Of a stretch of DNA of 64,000 nucleotides, positions 51,638 to 60,574 are shown in pieces. Position 1 is the first letter of the stretch. Each line of letters opens with the position of its first letter. The DNA is taken from assembly GCA_049323655.1 (NCBI GenBank), contig JBMONO010000019.1, forward strand, positions 27,066 to 91,065. Reading direction: 5' to 3'. The notes beneath the pieces were generated by a model that worked only from the letters and a program-made list of their open reading frames with translations, was not told where the DNA came from and did no database searches. Both the position numbers and the translations under genes were made by a program. This stretch comes from DB1 sp049323655. Lineage in GTDB: Bacteria; Desulfobacterota; Desulfobulbia; Desulfobulbales; SURF-16.

Positions 51638-53161
51638 TCAAGAAAATATGAAAAATTTCTTCAAACGGATAAAAAAATTCACCATCATTGATTTTGTCTG
51701 AGCATTCGAAATCAAATAGAGCAACAAGAGAAAACAAAAAAAAGAAAAAAACGATAGAATATTTAAAATAACAACATTGTAACCTTGAAAAATAAAAAAC
51801 AAAACAAAACAAAGCATCGAGAACAACAAAAATAATAATTCAAAAATATTACTAAAATGATAAATAACAAACTTTTTCAAATCATCAAAAAAAATAATAC
51901 AAATAAAAAATTCAACAAATATTTGCAACACAAAAACAAAGGGTATAACATACAATCCATATTGTAAGCATTGAGAGAAAAGCAATAATGCAATAAGAAA
52001 ATTCACGATAACAATATACGCAAAAAACTCAACCCTCCTATCAAGAAAAACAAATTTCCTCTGAACATCAACCAATGACAGCGCACAGAAAAATAACGAA
52101 TAACTGACAAAAAAATACTCCCATTCATCAATATCTACCCCATACAAATTCATGATCCATCTTACATTTGCGACAAGAAAGACAAGAAAAAAGAAACGGG
52201 CAATGGAGTTTAAGACAAAATATTTATACAAAAAATCATGCAATCCATTGTTTCCATGTTCATCCTTTACCTCAATCGACGCGATATTGATCATCACATT
52301 CAACGACTTCGGGACAACAACAGAAAGCCCCTTGTCAGTGAGCTGTTCAACGAGATTAAACACCGCGACTGCGGTCGGACCAATGAAAATCTGAATAAAA
52401 TAAACAGCCCCCCGCTTGCTGGCCAGATAATTCAGCAAGGAATAGACAAACATCTTGTGCGAATACGAATAAAAGCCGGGCACCCCCATCCTGCTCCAGG
52501 CAAGCCGATGACATATCTCCTTTCTGTTCACGAAAACAAAACGGCAGAGCAGCAGCAGAGCAACAACCCCATGCCCGACAGCAGCAATCAGCAGCAGGTT
52601 TTTTACGCTGACCAGCTTAAGAAAAAACAACAGATAAAACCCGACAATGACAACACACCGCTCCACCACCAGGGAGATATTGAGAAAAAAATTATCAAGG
52701 GCGACCCGCAGATACCGCTGTAACGGCACCTGAATAACGACAAAAAAAATTGTACTCAATAAAATCCAGAGAACAGCTCCCGATACCTGCTGCAAGTCCA
52801 ACCATTTGAAAATCCGGTCATGGAAAAGAAGAAGGAGAAGACTCACCGGCACAAAGAAAAGAATATTCTCCAACATCACCCGCAAGACGATGCGCTGCAT
52901 GGCGCGCGGATCATTTTTGATCCCTGGCAGAAAACGCACCAGCGCTTCACTGTTGCCCCGCTGAATCACGATGGGGAGCAGAACGGGCAAACTACCCAGA
53001 ACAGCATACTCACCAAATCCCCGCAACCCCAGAATCCTGACAGAAAGGATACTGTTCACAAAAAGAACGACCTGCAAGAAAAGGCCGAAAAGTACGTCAT
53101 AACGATATGCCGCGAAAAGATTATGAACCGTCGCCCTTTTTATATGGTTGATTTCGGGCAT
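51638..53161 (-). CDS. Wzx-like polysaccharide flippase
   Basis: A 507-residue membrane protein with about 12-14 hydrophobic helices. Residues near 30-60 (VNSILSVRILGLRGFGEYAV) are typical of the MATE/polysaccharide transporter fold, and YFIQIFIGPTAVAVFNLVEQ matches the mid-protein region of Wzx proteins. It would flip lipid-linked oligosaccharide to the periplasm. The gene is markedly AT-rich compared with flanking genes and its C-terminal 100 residues are a run of Phe/Leu/Ile. The ATG at 53161 is chosen; a GTG at 53170 is possible. Confidence 0.82.
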   Translation of the reverse strand: MPEINHIKRATVHNLFAAYRYDVLFGLFLQVVLFVNSILSVRILGLRGFGEYAVLGSLPVLLPIVIQRGNSEALVRFLPGIKNDPRAMQRIVLRVMLENILFFVPVSLLLLLFHDRIFKWLDLQQVSGAVLWILLSTIFFVVIQVPLQRYLRVALDNFFLNISLVVERCVVIVGFYLLFFLKLVSVKNLLLIAAVGHGVVALLLLCRFVFVNRKEICHRLAWSRMGVPGFYSYSHKMFVYSLLNYLASKRGAVYFIQIFIGPTAVAVFNLVEQLTDKGLSVVVPKSLNVMINIASIEVKDEHGNNGLHDFLYKYFVLNSIARFFFLVFLVANVRWIMNLYGVDIDEWEYFFVSYSLFFCALSLVDVQRKFVFLDRRVEFFAYIVIVNFLIALLLFSQCLQYGLYVIPFVFVLQIFVEFFICIIFFDDLKKFVIYHFSNIFELLFLLFSMLCFVLFFIFQGYNVVILNILSFFSFFCFLLLLYLISNAQTKSMMVNFFIRLKKFFIFS

Positions 53162-53173
53162 GACAGGCACGAA

Positions 53174-54031
53174 CTACACATATCCAAGAAGTTGAAAAGA
53201 TTTATTTTTCTCGTATACTTCCCGCATATAGCGCAAATCATCGGGAGAAAACATCTCCTCGACGCTTTCCCCACCGCAACTTCTCACCTTACGCGACTGG
53301 GGATTGTTCGCATCTCTGGTGCGCAACCACCCCACCTTGTAGAAATCTTTTTCTTCCACCTCCCTCATTTTGTCGGCGGTACTATTGGCTACGATCGAGG
53401 CAATCTGTTCATCATCAATCGGCATCTTGATAAAATTTAAAATTTCCCTCAACCCGTGACAGGTGTCGGCTGCCATGTCTTCGTATCGGACCACCAGGCA
53501 GTTTTTCCTGGCGAGTGCCTTCAGATAAAAATCAACATAATCAACATATTTTTTTATTCCAAAATTTTCCGACCTGATAAAATCAGACAAATCTCCCCGA
53601 AACGACACATTGCTTTGCCTGTACAATATCTGATAATAATATGATTTCATCACATTCTCAGGCTTTCTCACCAACAGAATAAAACCAAACGGACATAGTT
53701 CATTTTTGAATAATTTCTGGTAATGACATCCTTCGATACTTTTTTCAGGATCCATTCCATGGACGTAATAAATATAAGGCAACCTCAATATTGATTTTCT
53801 GTACGGAACGTCATGCATGATGTTCATCAAGGGAACACCAGTCTTGATCGCCAGAGCCTGATTCAGCATGTAACGCAACCACGTTCGTCCGCATTTTGGA
53901 TATTCAATGACAGTATAATAATCTCTGTCTCGAATGGTCTCATCACGGTGATATCGCGTCAGTTTATAGACATTCAAAAATCGCAGCAGCCGAACAAATT
54001 CAAGCTTCATAAAGTGGTGTATCGTGTTCAT
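53174..54031 (-). CDS. Sulfotransferase domain protein
   Basis: A 285-residue PF00685-like enzyme. VIEYPKCGRTWLRYML (about 41-56) is the 5'-phosphosulfate loop and LLVRKPENVMKSYY the 3'-phosphate site; RYEDM and a late RKVRSCGGESVEEMFSPDD complete the pattern. More like eukaryotic-type cytosolic sulfotransferases than the gene at 49.7 kb. The gene is AT-rich, like the flippase 13 bp downstream. Start uncertain: ATGs at 54031 and 54010, or an earlier TTG close to an AGAGG site. Confidence 0.82.
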   Translation of the reverse strand: MNTIHHFMKLEFVRLLRFLNVYKLTRYHRDETIRDRDYYTVIEYPKCGRTWLRYMLNQALAIKTGVPLMNIMHDVPYRKSILRLPYIYYVHGMDPEKSIEGCHYQKLFKNELCPFGFILLVRKPENVMKSYYYQILYRQSNVSFRGDLSDFIRSENFGIKKYVDYVDFYLKALARKNCLVVRYEDMAADTCHGLREILNFIKMPIDDEQIASIVANSTADKMREVEEKDFYKVGWLRTRDANNPQSRKVRSCGGESVEEMFSPDDLRYMREVYEKNKSFQLLGYV

Positions 54032-54062
54032 AATGTGCAAAAGCAAACGAACAAACCTCTCT

Positions 54063-55658
54063 TCACGACAAAAGCGCGACGGTGCCGGCGGATAATCGAT
54101 ATCGTTCACCGGTATAGGGACACTCGCATTCGCCCTCCCCCGTCAACGGCAGCTCCAGCCGTTTGCCGAACCTGCTCATCCAACCGATCTGACGGGCGGG
54201 ATTGCCGACCATGAGGGCATAGGCCGGCACATTTCTGATGACCACCGCGCCGGCCCCGACAAAGGCGTATTCACCGATCTCGATGCCGCCGACAATGGTG
54301 CAGTTGGCGCCCAGGGTCGCGCCCCGGCGGACCAGGGTTTTGCAGAATTCATTTTTACGGGAGATGGCGGCCCGGGGATTCATGACGTTGGTGAAGACCA
54401 TACTCGGCCCGCAGAAGACCTCGTCCTCCAGGGTAACTCCTTCATAGACCGAGACATTGTTCTGGATCTTGCAGCCATTACCGATGGTGACCCGGGGGCC
54501 GGCCACCACGTTCTGACCGATAATGCATTTTTTCCCGATTCGCGTGCCGCGCAGCAGATGGGAAAAATGCCAGACACTGGTCCCCTCGCCGATTTCAACA
54601 TCCTCATCCACCACCGCCGTCTCATGAATAAAACAGTCGGCTGCGCTCCGGCGCTCGGTCGGCACCTTAATTTTGCGCTCCTGCTCCAGCGATTCCTGGC
54701 AGCAGTTCAGCACTCGCAGCACCCGCAAGCCCTCGTCGCCGTCGGTTCTGGGGGCTTGCCGGCTGGCGATGCAGTGGAGGAAATGGGCGCACTCCGCCCG
54801 CAGCGGCTCCTGCTGGATCAGCTCGACGCATTCGGCCTCCGCCTTGCTGGCCACCGGGATATTGTCATTCCAGGCAATGACATGAGGGTAAAGTCGCAGC
54901 TTCTCGGACCAGGCCAAGGTGTCGTCAAAGACCGCCATCTGTCGCTCCCCCACCACCACCAGTTTCTGCTCCTTGAAGGGATGAAGCCAGGAAACAAAGA
55001 TATGGGCGCGGATGCCGCTGGCAAAATTGAGCAGGGTCATGGTGGTGTCGGCGATCTTCTGATGGAGGAAATTGCCGCCCTGGGCGCGGATCGACTCCGG
55101 CATCTCATCGACCAGACCGATGATGACCGAGATATCATGGGGGGCAAAGGACCAGAGAACGTTTTCCTCCCGCCGCAGCTTGCCGAGATTGAGCCGGTTC
55201 GAATAGATATACTGGATGCGACCCAGAGCGCCGCTGTCGAGCAGCTCCTTCAACCGGATCACCGCCGGATGATACCAGAGCAGGTGGCCGACCATGAGGA
55301 TCCGCCCCCGCTCCCGGGCCAGATCGACGAGTTCCCGGCCCTCCTGTTCCGACAGACAGAGGGGCTTTTCCACATAGACATCCTTGCCGGCCAGTATCGC
55401 CTCCCGGGCCAGCAGGGCATGGGTCGGGGCCGGGGTGGCAATGGCGACCGCCTGAATCTCGGGTGTGGCCAGCACCTCGGAATAGGCGCTCACCGTCCGG
55501 GCAGCCGGATAGAGCCCGGCAAAAATTTGCAACGTATCGGGGTTTTTTTCGCAAATGGTATGCAGCGCGCCAAGGGCGTCGAAATTGCGAACCAGATTCT
55601 TTCCCCAGTAACCGGTGCCGATGACGGCGACGGATTGACTGTTTTTCTGATTTTCCAT
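54063..55658 (-). CDS. Fusion of Gfo/Idh/MocA dehydrogenase and WbpD-like N-acetyltransferase
   Basis: A 531-residue two-domain protein. Residues 8-335: NAD-dependent oxidoreductase (VAVIGTGYWGKNLVRNF, VAIATPAPTH, VYVEKPLCLSEQEG). Residues 340-531: left-handed beta-helix acetyltransferase (WHFSHLLRGTRIGKKCIIGQ, VSVYEGVTLEDEVFCGPSMV, GGIEIGEYAFVGAGAVVIRN, GNPARQIGWMS). These correspond to WbpB/WlbA and WbpD/WlbB, steps in making UDP-2,3-diacetamido-uronic acids. The other steps (WbpA, the aminotransferase WbpE and WbpI) are not in this window, so it may work with remote genes or make a different 3-amino sugar. Confidence 0.9.
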   Translation of the reverse strand: MENQKNSQSVAVIGTGYWGKNLVRNFDALGALHTICEKNPDTLQIFAGLYPAARTVSAYSEVLATPEIQAVAIATPAPTHALLAREAILAGKDVYVEKPLCLSEQEGRELVDLARERGRILMVGHLLWYHPAVIRLKELLDSGALGRIQYIYSNRLNLGKLRREENVLWSFAPHDISVIIGLVDEMPESIRAQGGNFLHQKIADTTMTLLNFASGIRAHIFVSWLHPFKEQKLVVVGERQMAVFDDTLAWSEKLRLYPHVIAWNDNIPVASKAEAECVELIQQEPLRAECAHFLHCIASRQAPRTDGDEGLRVLRVLNCCQESLEQERKIKVPTERRSAADCFIHETAVVDEDVEIGEGTSVWHFSHLLRGTRIGKKCIIGQNVVAGPRVTIGNGCKIQNNVSVYEGVTLEDEVFCGPSMVFTNVMNPRAAISRKNEFCKTLVRRGATLGANCTIVGGIEIGEYAFVGAGAVVIRNVPAYALMVGNPARQIGWMSRFGKRLELPLTGEGECECPYTGERYRLSAGTVALLS

Positions 55659-55703
55659 GCTCTTTTCCCCACCAGATCGTTCTCAGGAAAAACGAACCGG
55701 CAT

Positions 55704-56255
55704 TTATTTCGCCGCGCCACCTTCCCAGATCAAGAGATGCGGCCGGCTCTGAAGGGCTGGCCACATCTGCCGGAATTCGTCGCCGGACAGGATAACCGTT
55801 CTGATTTTCCGCTCAATATAGCGCTCGGTTTTCGCCACCAGATCTGCGAGATTGGCCTGATCGATATTGCCCACCAGCAGCAGGTCAATGAACCCCCCCT
55901 CCTTGCCTTCCGCATACTCATCGAGCAGGTAGACCTTTTCCAGATTGCCGAGCCGCCTGATGATGCTGTCAAAGATATGATCCATGCCCATCGCCTTTTT
56001 CACCATGGAATGGAGTTCCGGGAAAAGCGGATGGCCGGGGTTGGCCTGATAATGGATCTTGCGGCCGGAACGCTCCCGGGCCAGCAGGCCGGCCTCTTGC
56101 AACTGCTCCAGCTCTTCTCTGACCTGACTGGGCGAAACACCGAACTCGCCGGCCAGCTCCCGCAGATAGGCATGGCGGGCCGGGTTGAGAAAGAGGCGCA
56201 TCAGGATACGGATTCTCGTCTTCGAGGTGATGAGTCCATTGAACAGAGAAGTCAT
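55704..56255 (-). CDS. Winged-helix regulator with nucleotidyltransferase-like C-terminal domain
   Basis: A 183-residue protein. Residues about 8-78 form an ArsR-like winged helix (KTRIRILMRLFLNPARHAYL, then ELAGEFGVSPSQVREELEQL and a wing RERSGRKIHYQAN). Residues about 85-183 resemble the MNT nucleotidyltransferase fold (VYLLDEYAEGKEGGFIDLLL, LLVGNID) but without a GS..D.D catalytic motif, so it probably binds rather than transfers nucleotides. A strong palindrome overlaps its own promoter, which suggests autorepression. It lies in the middle of the glycan operon and reads in the same direction. No family name is offered with certainty. Confidence 0.8.
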   Translation of the reverse strand: MTSLFNGLITSKTRIRILMRLFLNPARHAYLRELAGEFGVSPSQVREELEQLQEAGLLARERSGRKIHYQANPGHPLFPELHSMVKKAMGMDHIFDSIIRRLGNLEKVYLLDEYAEGKEGGFIDLLLVGNIDQANLADLVAKTERYIERKIRTVILSGDEFRQMWPALQSRPHLLIWEGGAAK

Positions 56256-56286
56256 GGGTGGGCCGATCAAAGCCGGTAAACGGCGT

Positions 56287-56317
56287 GTATTTTGTTCTGT
56301 TTTTCAGAACAAAATAC
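56287..56317. promoter_or_regulatory. Perfect 13+13 bp palindromic operator
   Basis: GTATTTTGTTCTG (56287-56299), 5-bp spacer, CAGAACAAAATAC (56305-56317). The site begins 32 bp upstream of the regulator ATG and covers the -10 box through the expected transcription start. No T-tract follows in either direction, so it does not look like a terminator. Most likely bound by the winged-helix protein encoded next to it. Confidence 0.85.
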
Positions 56318-56339
56318 AAGAGAGCCGATCCTTTTGCAA
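56311..56339 (-). promoter_or_regulatory. Promoter of the winged-helix regulator and downstream glycan genes
   Basis: On the minus strand TTGCAA (56339-56334), a 17-bp spacer and TATTTT (56316-56311). The -10 box lies inside the left half of the palindrome as read on the minus strand. Confidence 0.6.
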
Positions 56340-56384
56340 GGCTTTCATAAAGAAATGGGACTGTCGGGCAAAAATACAACCCCG

Positions 56385-57515
56385 TCACCGCAACGCATGA
56401 CGATACTGCCCGGCCACCGCCTTGAGGGAAAAATCTCGCGACCGCCGCCGGGCCAGGATCGCATACCGCTCCCGCTCGAGCGGATCATCAATCAGGGAGA
56501 GACAGGCCCGGGCAAATGCCGCCACATCCTCCTGGGGCACCAGCAGGCCATAGCGGCCACCGGCCGTAATTTCCCGCGGCCCGGTCGGGCAGTCGGTGGC
56601 AATCACCGGACAGCCGACACTCATCGCCTCTATCAGCACATTGGGCCAGCCCTCGTAACGGGAGCAGAGCAGGGTCGCCACCGCCCGGGCCATGAAACTG
56701 GCGACATTGTCCTGCCAGCCGGTCAGCACGACCACTCCGTCAAGGCCCATGCCAGCAATCATCGCCCGCAGGGCCGGTTCATCCGGACCGTCACCGACCA
56801 GGAGCAGCCGGATATCCGGCCGCGCCTCCTGCACCTGGCGGAAGGCGTTCAGGAGAAAATCGTGTCGCTTGGTGGCGAGATCAAGACGACCGACATGGAG
56901 CAAAAAACGGCCGCCGGGCTCAACGGCGGGAGCGCTGCGGGCCTGCGCCGTCATGGTGTCGATATCCACCGGATTGGCAATGACCCGCACCCGCTCCGGC
57001 TCCACGCCATAGTCGGCAATCAGGATGTCCCGGATGCCGGCGGAAACTGCGATCACGCCTTCGCCGCGTTTGTAAAGGGCGGCGCTGGCCCGGACGATCA
57101 GCCTGCCGAGCAGTCCCTTGGCAGCATACTGCCGGCGGGGATTGGTCCGCTGGGAAAGCACCGCCCGGTGCCCGGTGAGCCGGGCGGCCAGCAGGTTGAC
57201 GAGATTGGCCTGTTCCATGAAACTCAGCACCGTGCCCGCCCCGCTCCGTCGCACCAATCTGACCAGCGACCAGACGTGATAAGGCAAACGGATCAGATGG
57301 GCGGCGGCACCCTGGAGCGGGGGAGAAAAAGCGATGCGGGCGACATGATCGGGCAGGGGAAAGATGCAGCGGTCCTGGAGCAGGACCAGCAGCAGATTGC
57401 CGAAGCGAGCCAGTTCCGGAGCGAGAAGCGCCGCCGTTTTCTCGGCGCCGCCACCGGCAAGGGAAGGCAGCAGAAAAATGAGAGGGCCGTTTTTGTGCCG
57501 TCTCTCAGCAGCCAT
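56385..57515 (-). CDS. Glycosyltransferase family 4
   Basis: A 376-residue GT-B enzyme. LLPSLAGGGAEKTAALL near residue 15, VSAGIRDILIADYG, VIANPVD, LHVGRLDLATKRHDFLLNAF, SRYEGWPNVLIEAMSVGCPV and TGPREIT are all GT4 marks. The ATG at 57515 has AGGAG 9 bp ahead and overlaps the asnB-like stop by 11 bp; the longer reading to 57917 is antisense-frame noise from asnB. It ends the operon that begins at the pglB promoter. Confidence 0.9.
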   Translation of the reverse strand: MAAERRHKNGPLIFLLPSLAGGGAEKTAALLAPELARFGNLLLVLLQDRCIFPLPDHVARIAFSPPLQGAAAHLIRLPYHVWSLVRLVRRSGAGTVLSFMEQANLVNLLAARLTGHRAVLSQRTNPRRQYAAKGLLGRLIVRASAALYKRGEGVIAVSAGIRDILIADYGVEPERVRVIANPVDIDTMTAQARSAPAVEPGGRFLLHVGRLDLATKRHDFLLNAFRQVQEARPDIRLLLVGDGPDEPALRAMIAGMGLDGVVVLTGWQDNVASFMARAVATLLCSRYEGWPNVLIEAMSVGCPVIATDCPTGPREITAGGRYGLLVPQEDVAAFARACLSLIDDPLERERYAILARRRSRDFSLKAVAGQYRHALR

Positions 57516-59391
57516 GCCACCACTCCTGCCAGAGATGCAGAAACAGCAGCAGCCAGAGACGGTAACCATGGTCCACCCTGCCCTCCTGATGCTCGGCCAG
57601 CAGCCGCGCCGCCGTCTTTCGGCTGACCAGCTGGCAGCGGTTGTCGGCCAGGACGGTGTCGCGGAAAAGGTCACGCAGTTCACCTTGAAACCAGTCCCCC
57701 ACCGGCACGGCAAAACCGTGCTTGGGTTGTTGCAGCGGCTCGGCCGGCAGATCTCCGGCAAAGGCGCGGCGCAGCAGATATTTACCGACCCCACCGCGCA
57801 ACTTGAAACGCAGCGGCAGCCGGCAGGCAAATTCCACCAACCGGCAATCCATGAAGGGGGAACGCACCTCAAGGCCATGAGCCATGCTGGCCCGATCCAC
57901 CTTGACAAGGATATCATCCGGCAGATAGTGGAGCAGGTCGGACCGCATCATCAACTCCACCAGCTCGGTCACGGTGGCGCCGCTGCCGATCGTCGTCGCC
58001 TCCTCCATCAGGTCATTCTCCGCTGGCGTCAGTCCAGCGATGAGCCCGGCCAGCTCATCGGCCCGAAAATAGGCAGGGTAGATATCTGACGGATCCCGGG
58101 ATACCCGCTTGTCCAGGGCGACAAAGAGGCGCAGCTTCTTGCGGAGACTGCTGTCGTAATAGCCGGTGCCCTCCGGCAGCTTTTCGACAACTGCGCCGAT
58201 GATCTTTTCCCGGAAAAAACGAGGAATCTTCTGATAAAGGGCAAGCAGCCGCCTGGCCTGATAGCGGCGATAGCCGCCAAACAGCTCATCCGCCCCATCG
58301 CCGGACAACGCCACCGTCACCTGCTGCCTGGTGCGCTGACAGAGATGCCAGGTGGGGATTGCCGACGAATCACCATAGGGCTGCCCGTAATGGCGGACGA
58401 GCCCGGCCAGGAGATCGGCGGGACGCAGCTCCTCGCGACTCGCATGATGTTCGGTGCCGAGACAGGCCGCCACCGCTCGGGCCTGCGAGCTTTCATCAAA
58501 GGTATTTTCCGCAAAGCCGATGGAGAAGGTATGTACCCCGGCATTGCGTTCTTTGCACATCATCGCGGTGACGATGCTCGAATCGAGCCCGCCGGAAAGA
58601 AAAGCGCCGAGCGGCACGTCGCTGCGCAGCCGCAACCTCACCGCCGAGACAACGAGCTGCCTGAGCTCCGCCACCAGATCCTCCTCCCGTCTGGTCTCCC
58701 AGGAAGGTTCGGCATAGGGCGGCGACCAGTAGCGGCGGACAATAAGACCGCTCTTGTCAAGGCGGAGCCAGTGACCCGGCCGCAACTCCCTGATGCCGGT
58801 GAAAACCGTAGCCGGCGACCAGATAAAGCCATGCCGCAGGTAGTGACGCAGCGCCCCACCGTTTACGGAAAAATCGAGGGGTAATCCCTTGAAGGCCTGC
58901 AACTCGGAGGCAAAGACAAAAAGGCCGTCCTCATCCTGGCCGTAATAGAAGGGTTTCACCCCGAGCCGATCCCTGGCGGCAAAGAGCTCTTTTTTCTCCC
59001 GGTCCCAGACGGCAAAGGCAAACATGCCGTTGAGTTTTTCGAGACAATCAGGACCATAGGCCAAATAGGCGGCGAGCAGCACCTCGGTGTCGCCACTGGT
59101 GGTAAAAACCGCACCGCTGGCGCGCAGCTCTTCCCGCAGCTCGATATAGTTATAGATCTCCCCATTAAAGACAATGACATGACGACCGGAGAGGTCAACC
59201 ATCGGCTGGCTGCTGCCGGCCAGATCGATGATGGAGAGACGGGTATGGCCGAGGGCCGTTCCGTCTTCACCCCAAATAGCATGGGCATCCGGCCCGCGAT
59301 GGCAAAGCCGCTCGGTCATGGTCCGCACCGTTGCCCGCACCTGTCCCGCACTCCGACTCCTCCCCGCTATGACTCCGCAGATGCCGCACAT
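57505..59391 (-). CDS. asnB: Asparagine synthase, glutamine-hydrolysing (AsnB family)
   Basis: A 628-residue class II amidotransferase. The catalytic Cys2 opens the glutaminase domain (MCGICGVIAG, RLCHRGPDA, FNGEIYNYIELR), and the synthase domain has LSGGLDSS (265-272), SIGFAENTFDES, ALSGDGADELFGGY and KVDRASMAHGLEVRSPFMD. In glycan loci such AsnB proteins often amidate uronic acid carboxyl groups rather than make free asparagine (WbpS-like). The window contains a uronic-acid-type enzyme (WbpB/D-like fusion), which fits, but the substrate is not proven. Confidence 0.92.
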   Translation of the reverse strand: MCGICGVIAGRSRSAGQVRATVRTMTERLCHRGPDAHAIWGEDGTALGHTRLSIIDLAGSSQPMVDLSGRHVIVFNGEIYNYIELREELRASGAVFTTSGDTEVLLAAYLAYGPDCLEKLNGMFAFAVWDREKKELFAARDRLGVKPFYYGQDEDGLFVFASELQAFKGLPLDFSVNGGALRHYLRHGFIWSPATVFTGIRELRPGHWLRLDKSGLIVRRYWSPPYAEPSWETRREEDLVAELRQLVVSAVRLRLRSDVPLGAFLSGGLDSSIVTAMMCKERNAGVHTFSIGFAENTFDESSQARAVAACLGTEHHASREELRPADLLAGLVRHYGQPYGDSSAIPTWHLCQRTRQQVTVALSGDGADELFGGYRRYQARRLLALYQKIPRFFREKIIGAVVEKLPEGTGYYDSSLRKKLRLFVALDKRVSRDPSDIYPAYFRADELAGLIAGLTPAENDLMEEATTIGSGATVTELVELMMRSDLLHYLPDDILVKVDRASMAHGLEVRSPFMDCRLVEFACRLPLRFKLRGGVGKYLLRRAFAGDLPAEPLQQPKHGFAVPVGDWFQGELRDLFRDTVLADNRCQLVSRKTAARLLAEHQEGRVDHGYRLWLLLFLHLWQEWWHGC

Positions 59392-59394
59392 AGG

Positions 59395-60570
59395 CTACGC
59401 CCTGCCGAGCACGTTATGGTAGAGGGAGATATATTGCTCGGCCGTATTGCGCCAGGTCAAGCCACGGCGCAGCAGTTCCGCCCGCGCCCATTTCCCGGCT
59501 TGAAGGAGGTCGATGTTACCGGCGACGATCGTGCGCAGCAGGGCAGCCAATTTCTCCACGTCACCCGGAGGGAAGAGCCAGCCGCTCTTGCCGTCGTCAA
59601 TCAGCTCCCGGCAGCCGTCAATGTCGGAGGCAACGACAGCAAGGCCCGCGGCCATCGACTCGAGGACGACATTGGGCAAGCCTTCCCGGTAACTGGGGAG
59701 CACGAGCAGATGATGGTCAGCTATGATCCCGGCAATCTCCGCCGGGGCAACCGCGCCCCGGAACGTTACCCGCTCGGCCACCTGCTCGCGACCAGCCAGC
59801 TCCTGCAATTGAGACCGCTGCGGACCGTCGCCGACCAGGGTCAGGGTCCACGGCTGCTCCCGGATGCGACCAAGGGCGCGGATGAGAACATCGATCCCTT
59901 TCAGTGAGAGCAGACTGCCGATGAAAAGGATGCGGAGGGGCCGGTTCTCCCTGGCTCGTTCAAGGGGAATGCGGAAATATCTTTCATCAACGCCATTGGG
60001 GACAAACCTGCATTTCTCCTCAATTTCGACAAAGCGCCTGTGCAGATCATTGACCATCCCTTTGCTGACGCCGACGACTAAGGCCGAACCCCGCACTGCC
60101 CGATTCAGCAGGAAACGAAAAGCCGTTCTGTCCCGGGCAAAATGAACATCAGAGCCGCGCAGGGTAGTCACCACCGGCCGGCCGTGCAAGGGGCGGGTAA
60201 GAACCGCCAGGGCGCCGCAGATCGACCAGTGGGCGTGAATCAGATCATGCTGTTTCCCCTCCCTGATGAGGCTCACGGCCATGGCGGCAAAAAACGGGAC
60301 AGAGAGCAGGGTAAAGAGCAGCGGTTGCGCCTGCAGGGCCGCCGGCATACCGCCCGGTTGCTGGGCCAGTCGCTGCAGAGACCAGGGTGCATAGCGGAAA
60401 CGTCGCACCGGGTAAAGGGGAGGCCACTCTGCCGGGTAAGGTCCGGCCGGCGTCAGCACCGTGCAGGCAAGGGAAAGACCGACCTGGGCGGCAACGAGCT
60501 GATGGACAAAGGCTCCGGCAAAGCTGTCCGGTCCGGTGGGAAAGGAGGTGGCGAGATGGAGAACCCGCAC
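59395..60570 (-). CDS. Glycosyltransferase family 4
   Basis: A 391-residue GT-B enzyme. RVLHLATSFPTGPDSFAGAF starts the N domain; HAHWSICG, TLRGSDVH, VSKGMVNDL, FVPNGVDERYF, LFIGSLLSLKGIDVLI and PSYREGLPNVVLESMAAGLA follow. A GTG start at 60570 is used: it lies 4 bp after the stop of the GT2 gene and directly before the conserved N terminus; no ATG is available near it. Confidence 0.87.
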   Translation of the reverse strand: MRVLHLATSFPTGPDSFAGAFVHQLVAAQVGLSLACTVLTPAGPYPAEWPPLYPVRRFRYAPWSLQRLAQQPGGMPAALQAQPLLFTLLSVPFFAAMAVSLIREGKQHDLIHAHWSICGALAVLTRPLHGRPVVTTLRGSDVHFARDRTAFRFLLNRAVRGSALVVGVSKGMVNDLHRRFVEIEEKCRFVPNGVDERYFRIPLERARENRPLRILFIGSLLSLKGIDVLIRALGRIREQPWTLTLVGDGPQRSQLQELAGREQVAERVTFRGAVAPAEIAGIIADHHLLVLPSYREGLPNVVLESMAAGLAVVASDIDGCRELIDDGKSGWLFPPGDVEKLAALLRTIVAGNIDLLQAGKWARAELLRRGLTWRNTAEQYISLYHNVLGRA

Positions 60571-60574
60571 ATTT

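Noticed and set aside
54558..56279. A 573-codon plus-strand frame across the WbpB/D fusion and the regulator
   Set aside because: It spans two genes and their gap with no recognisable motif, and has His/Arg/Gly-rich shadow composition.
56287..56317. The 13+13 bp palindrome as a terminator
   Set aside because: No T-tract follows on either strand, the stem is AT-rich, and it sits upstream of a gene over a -10 box.
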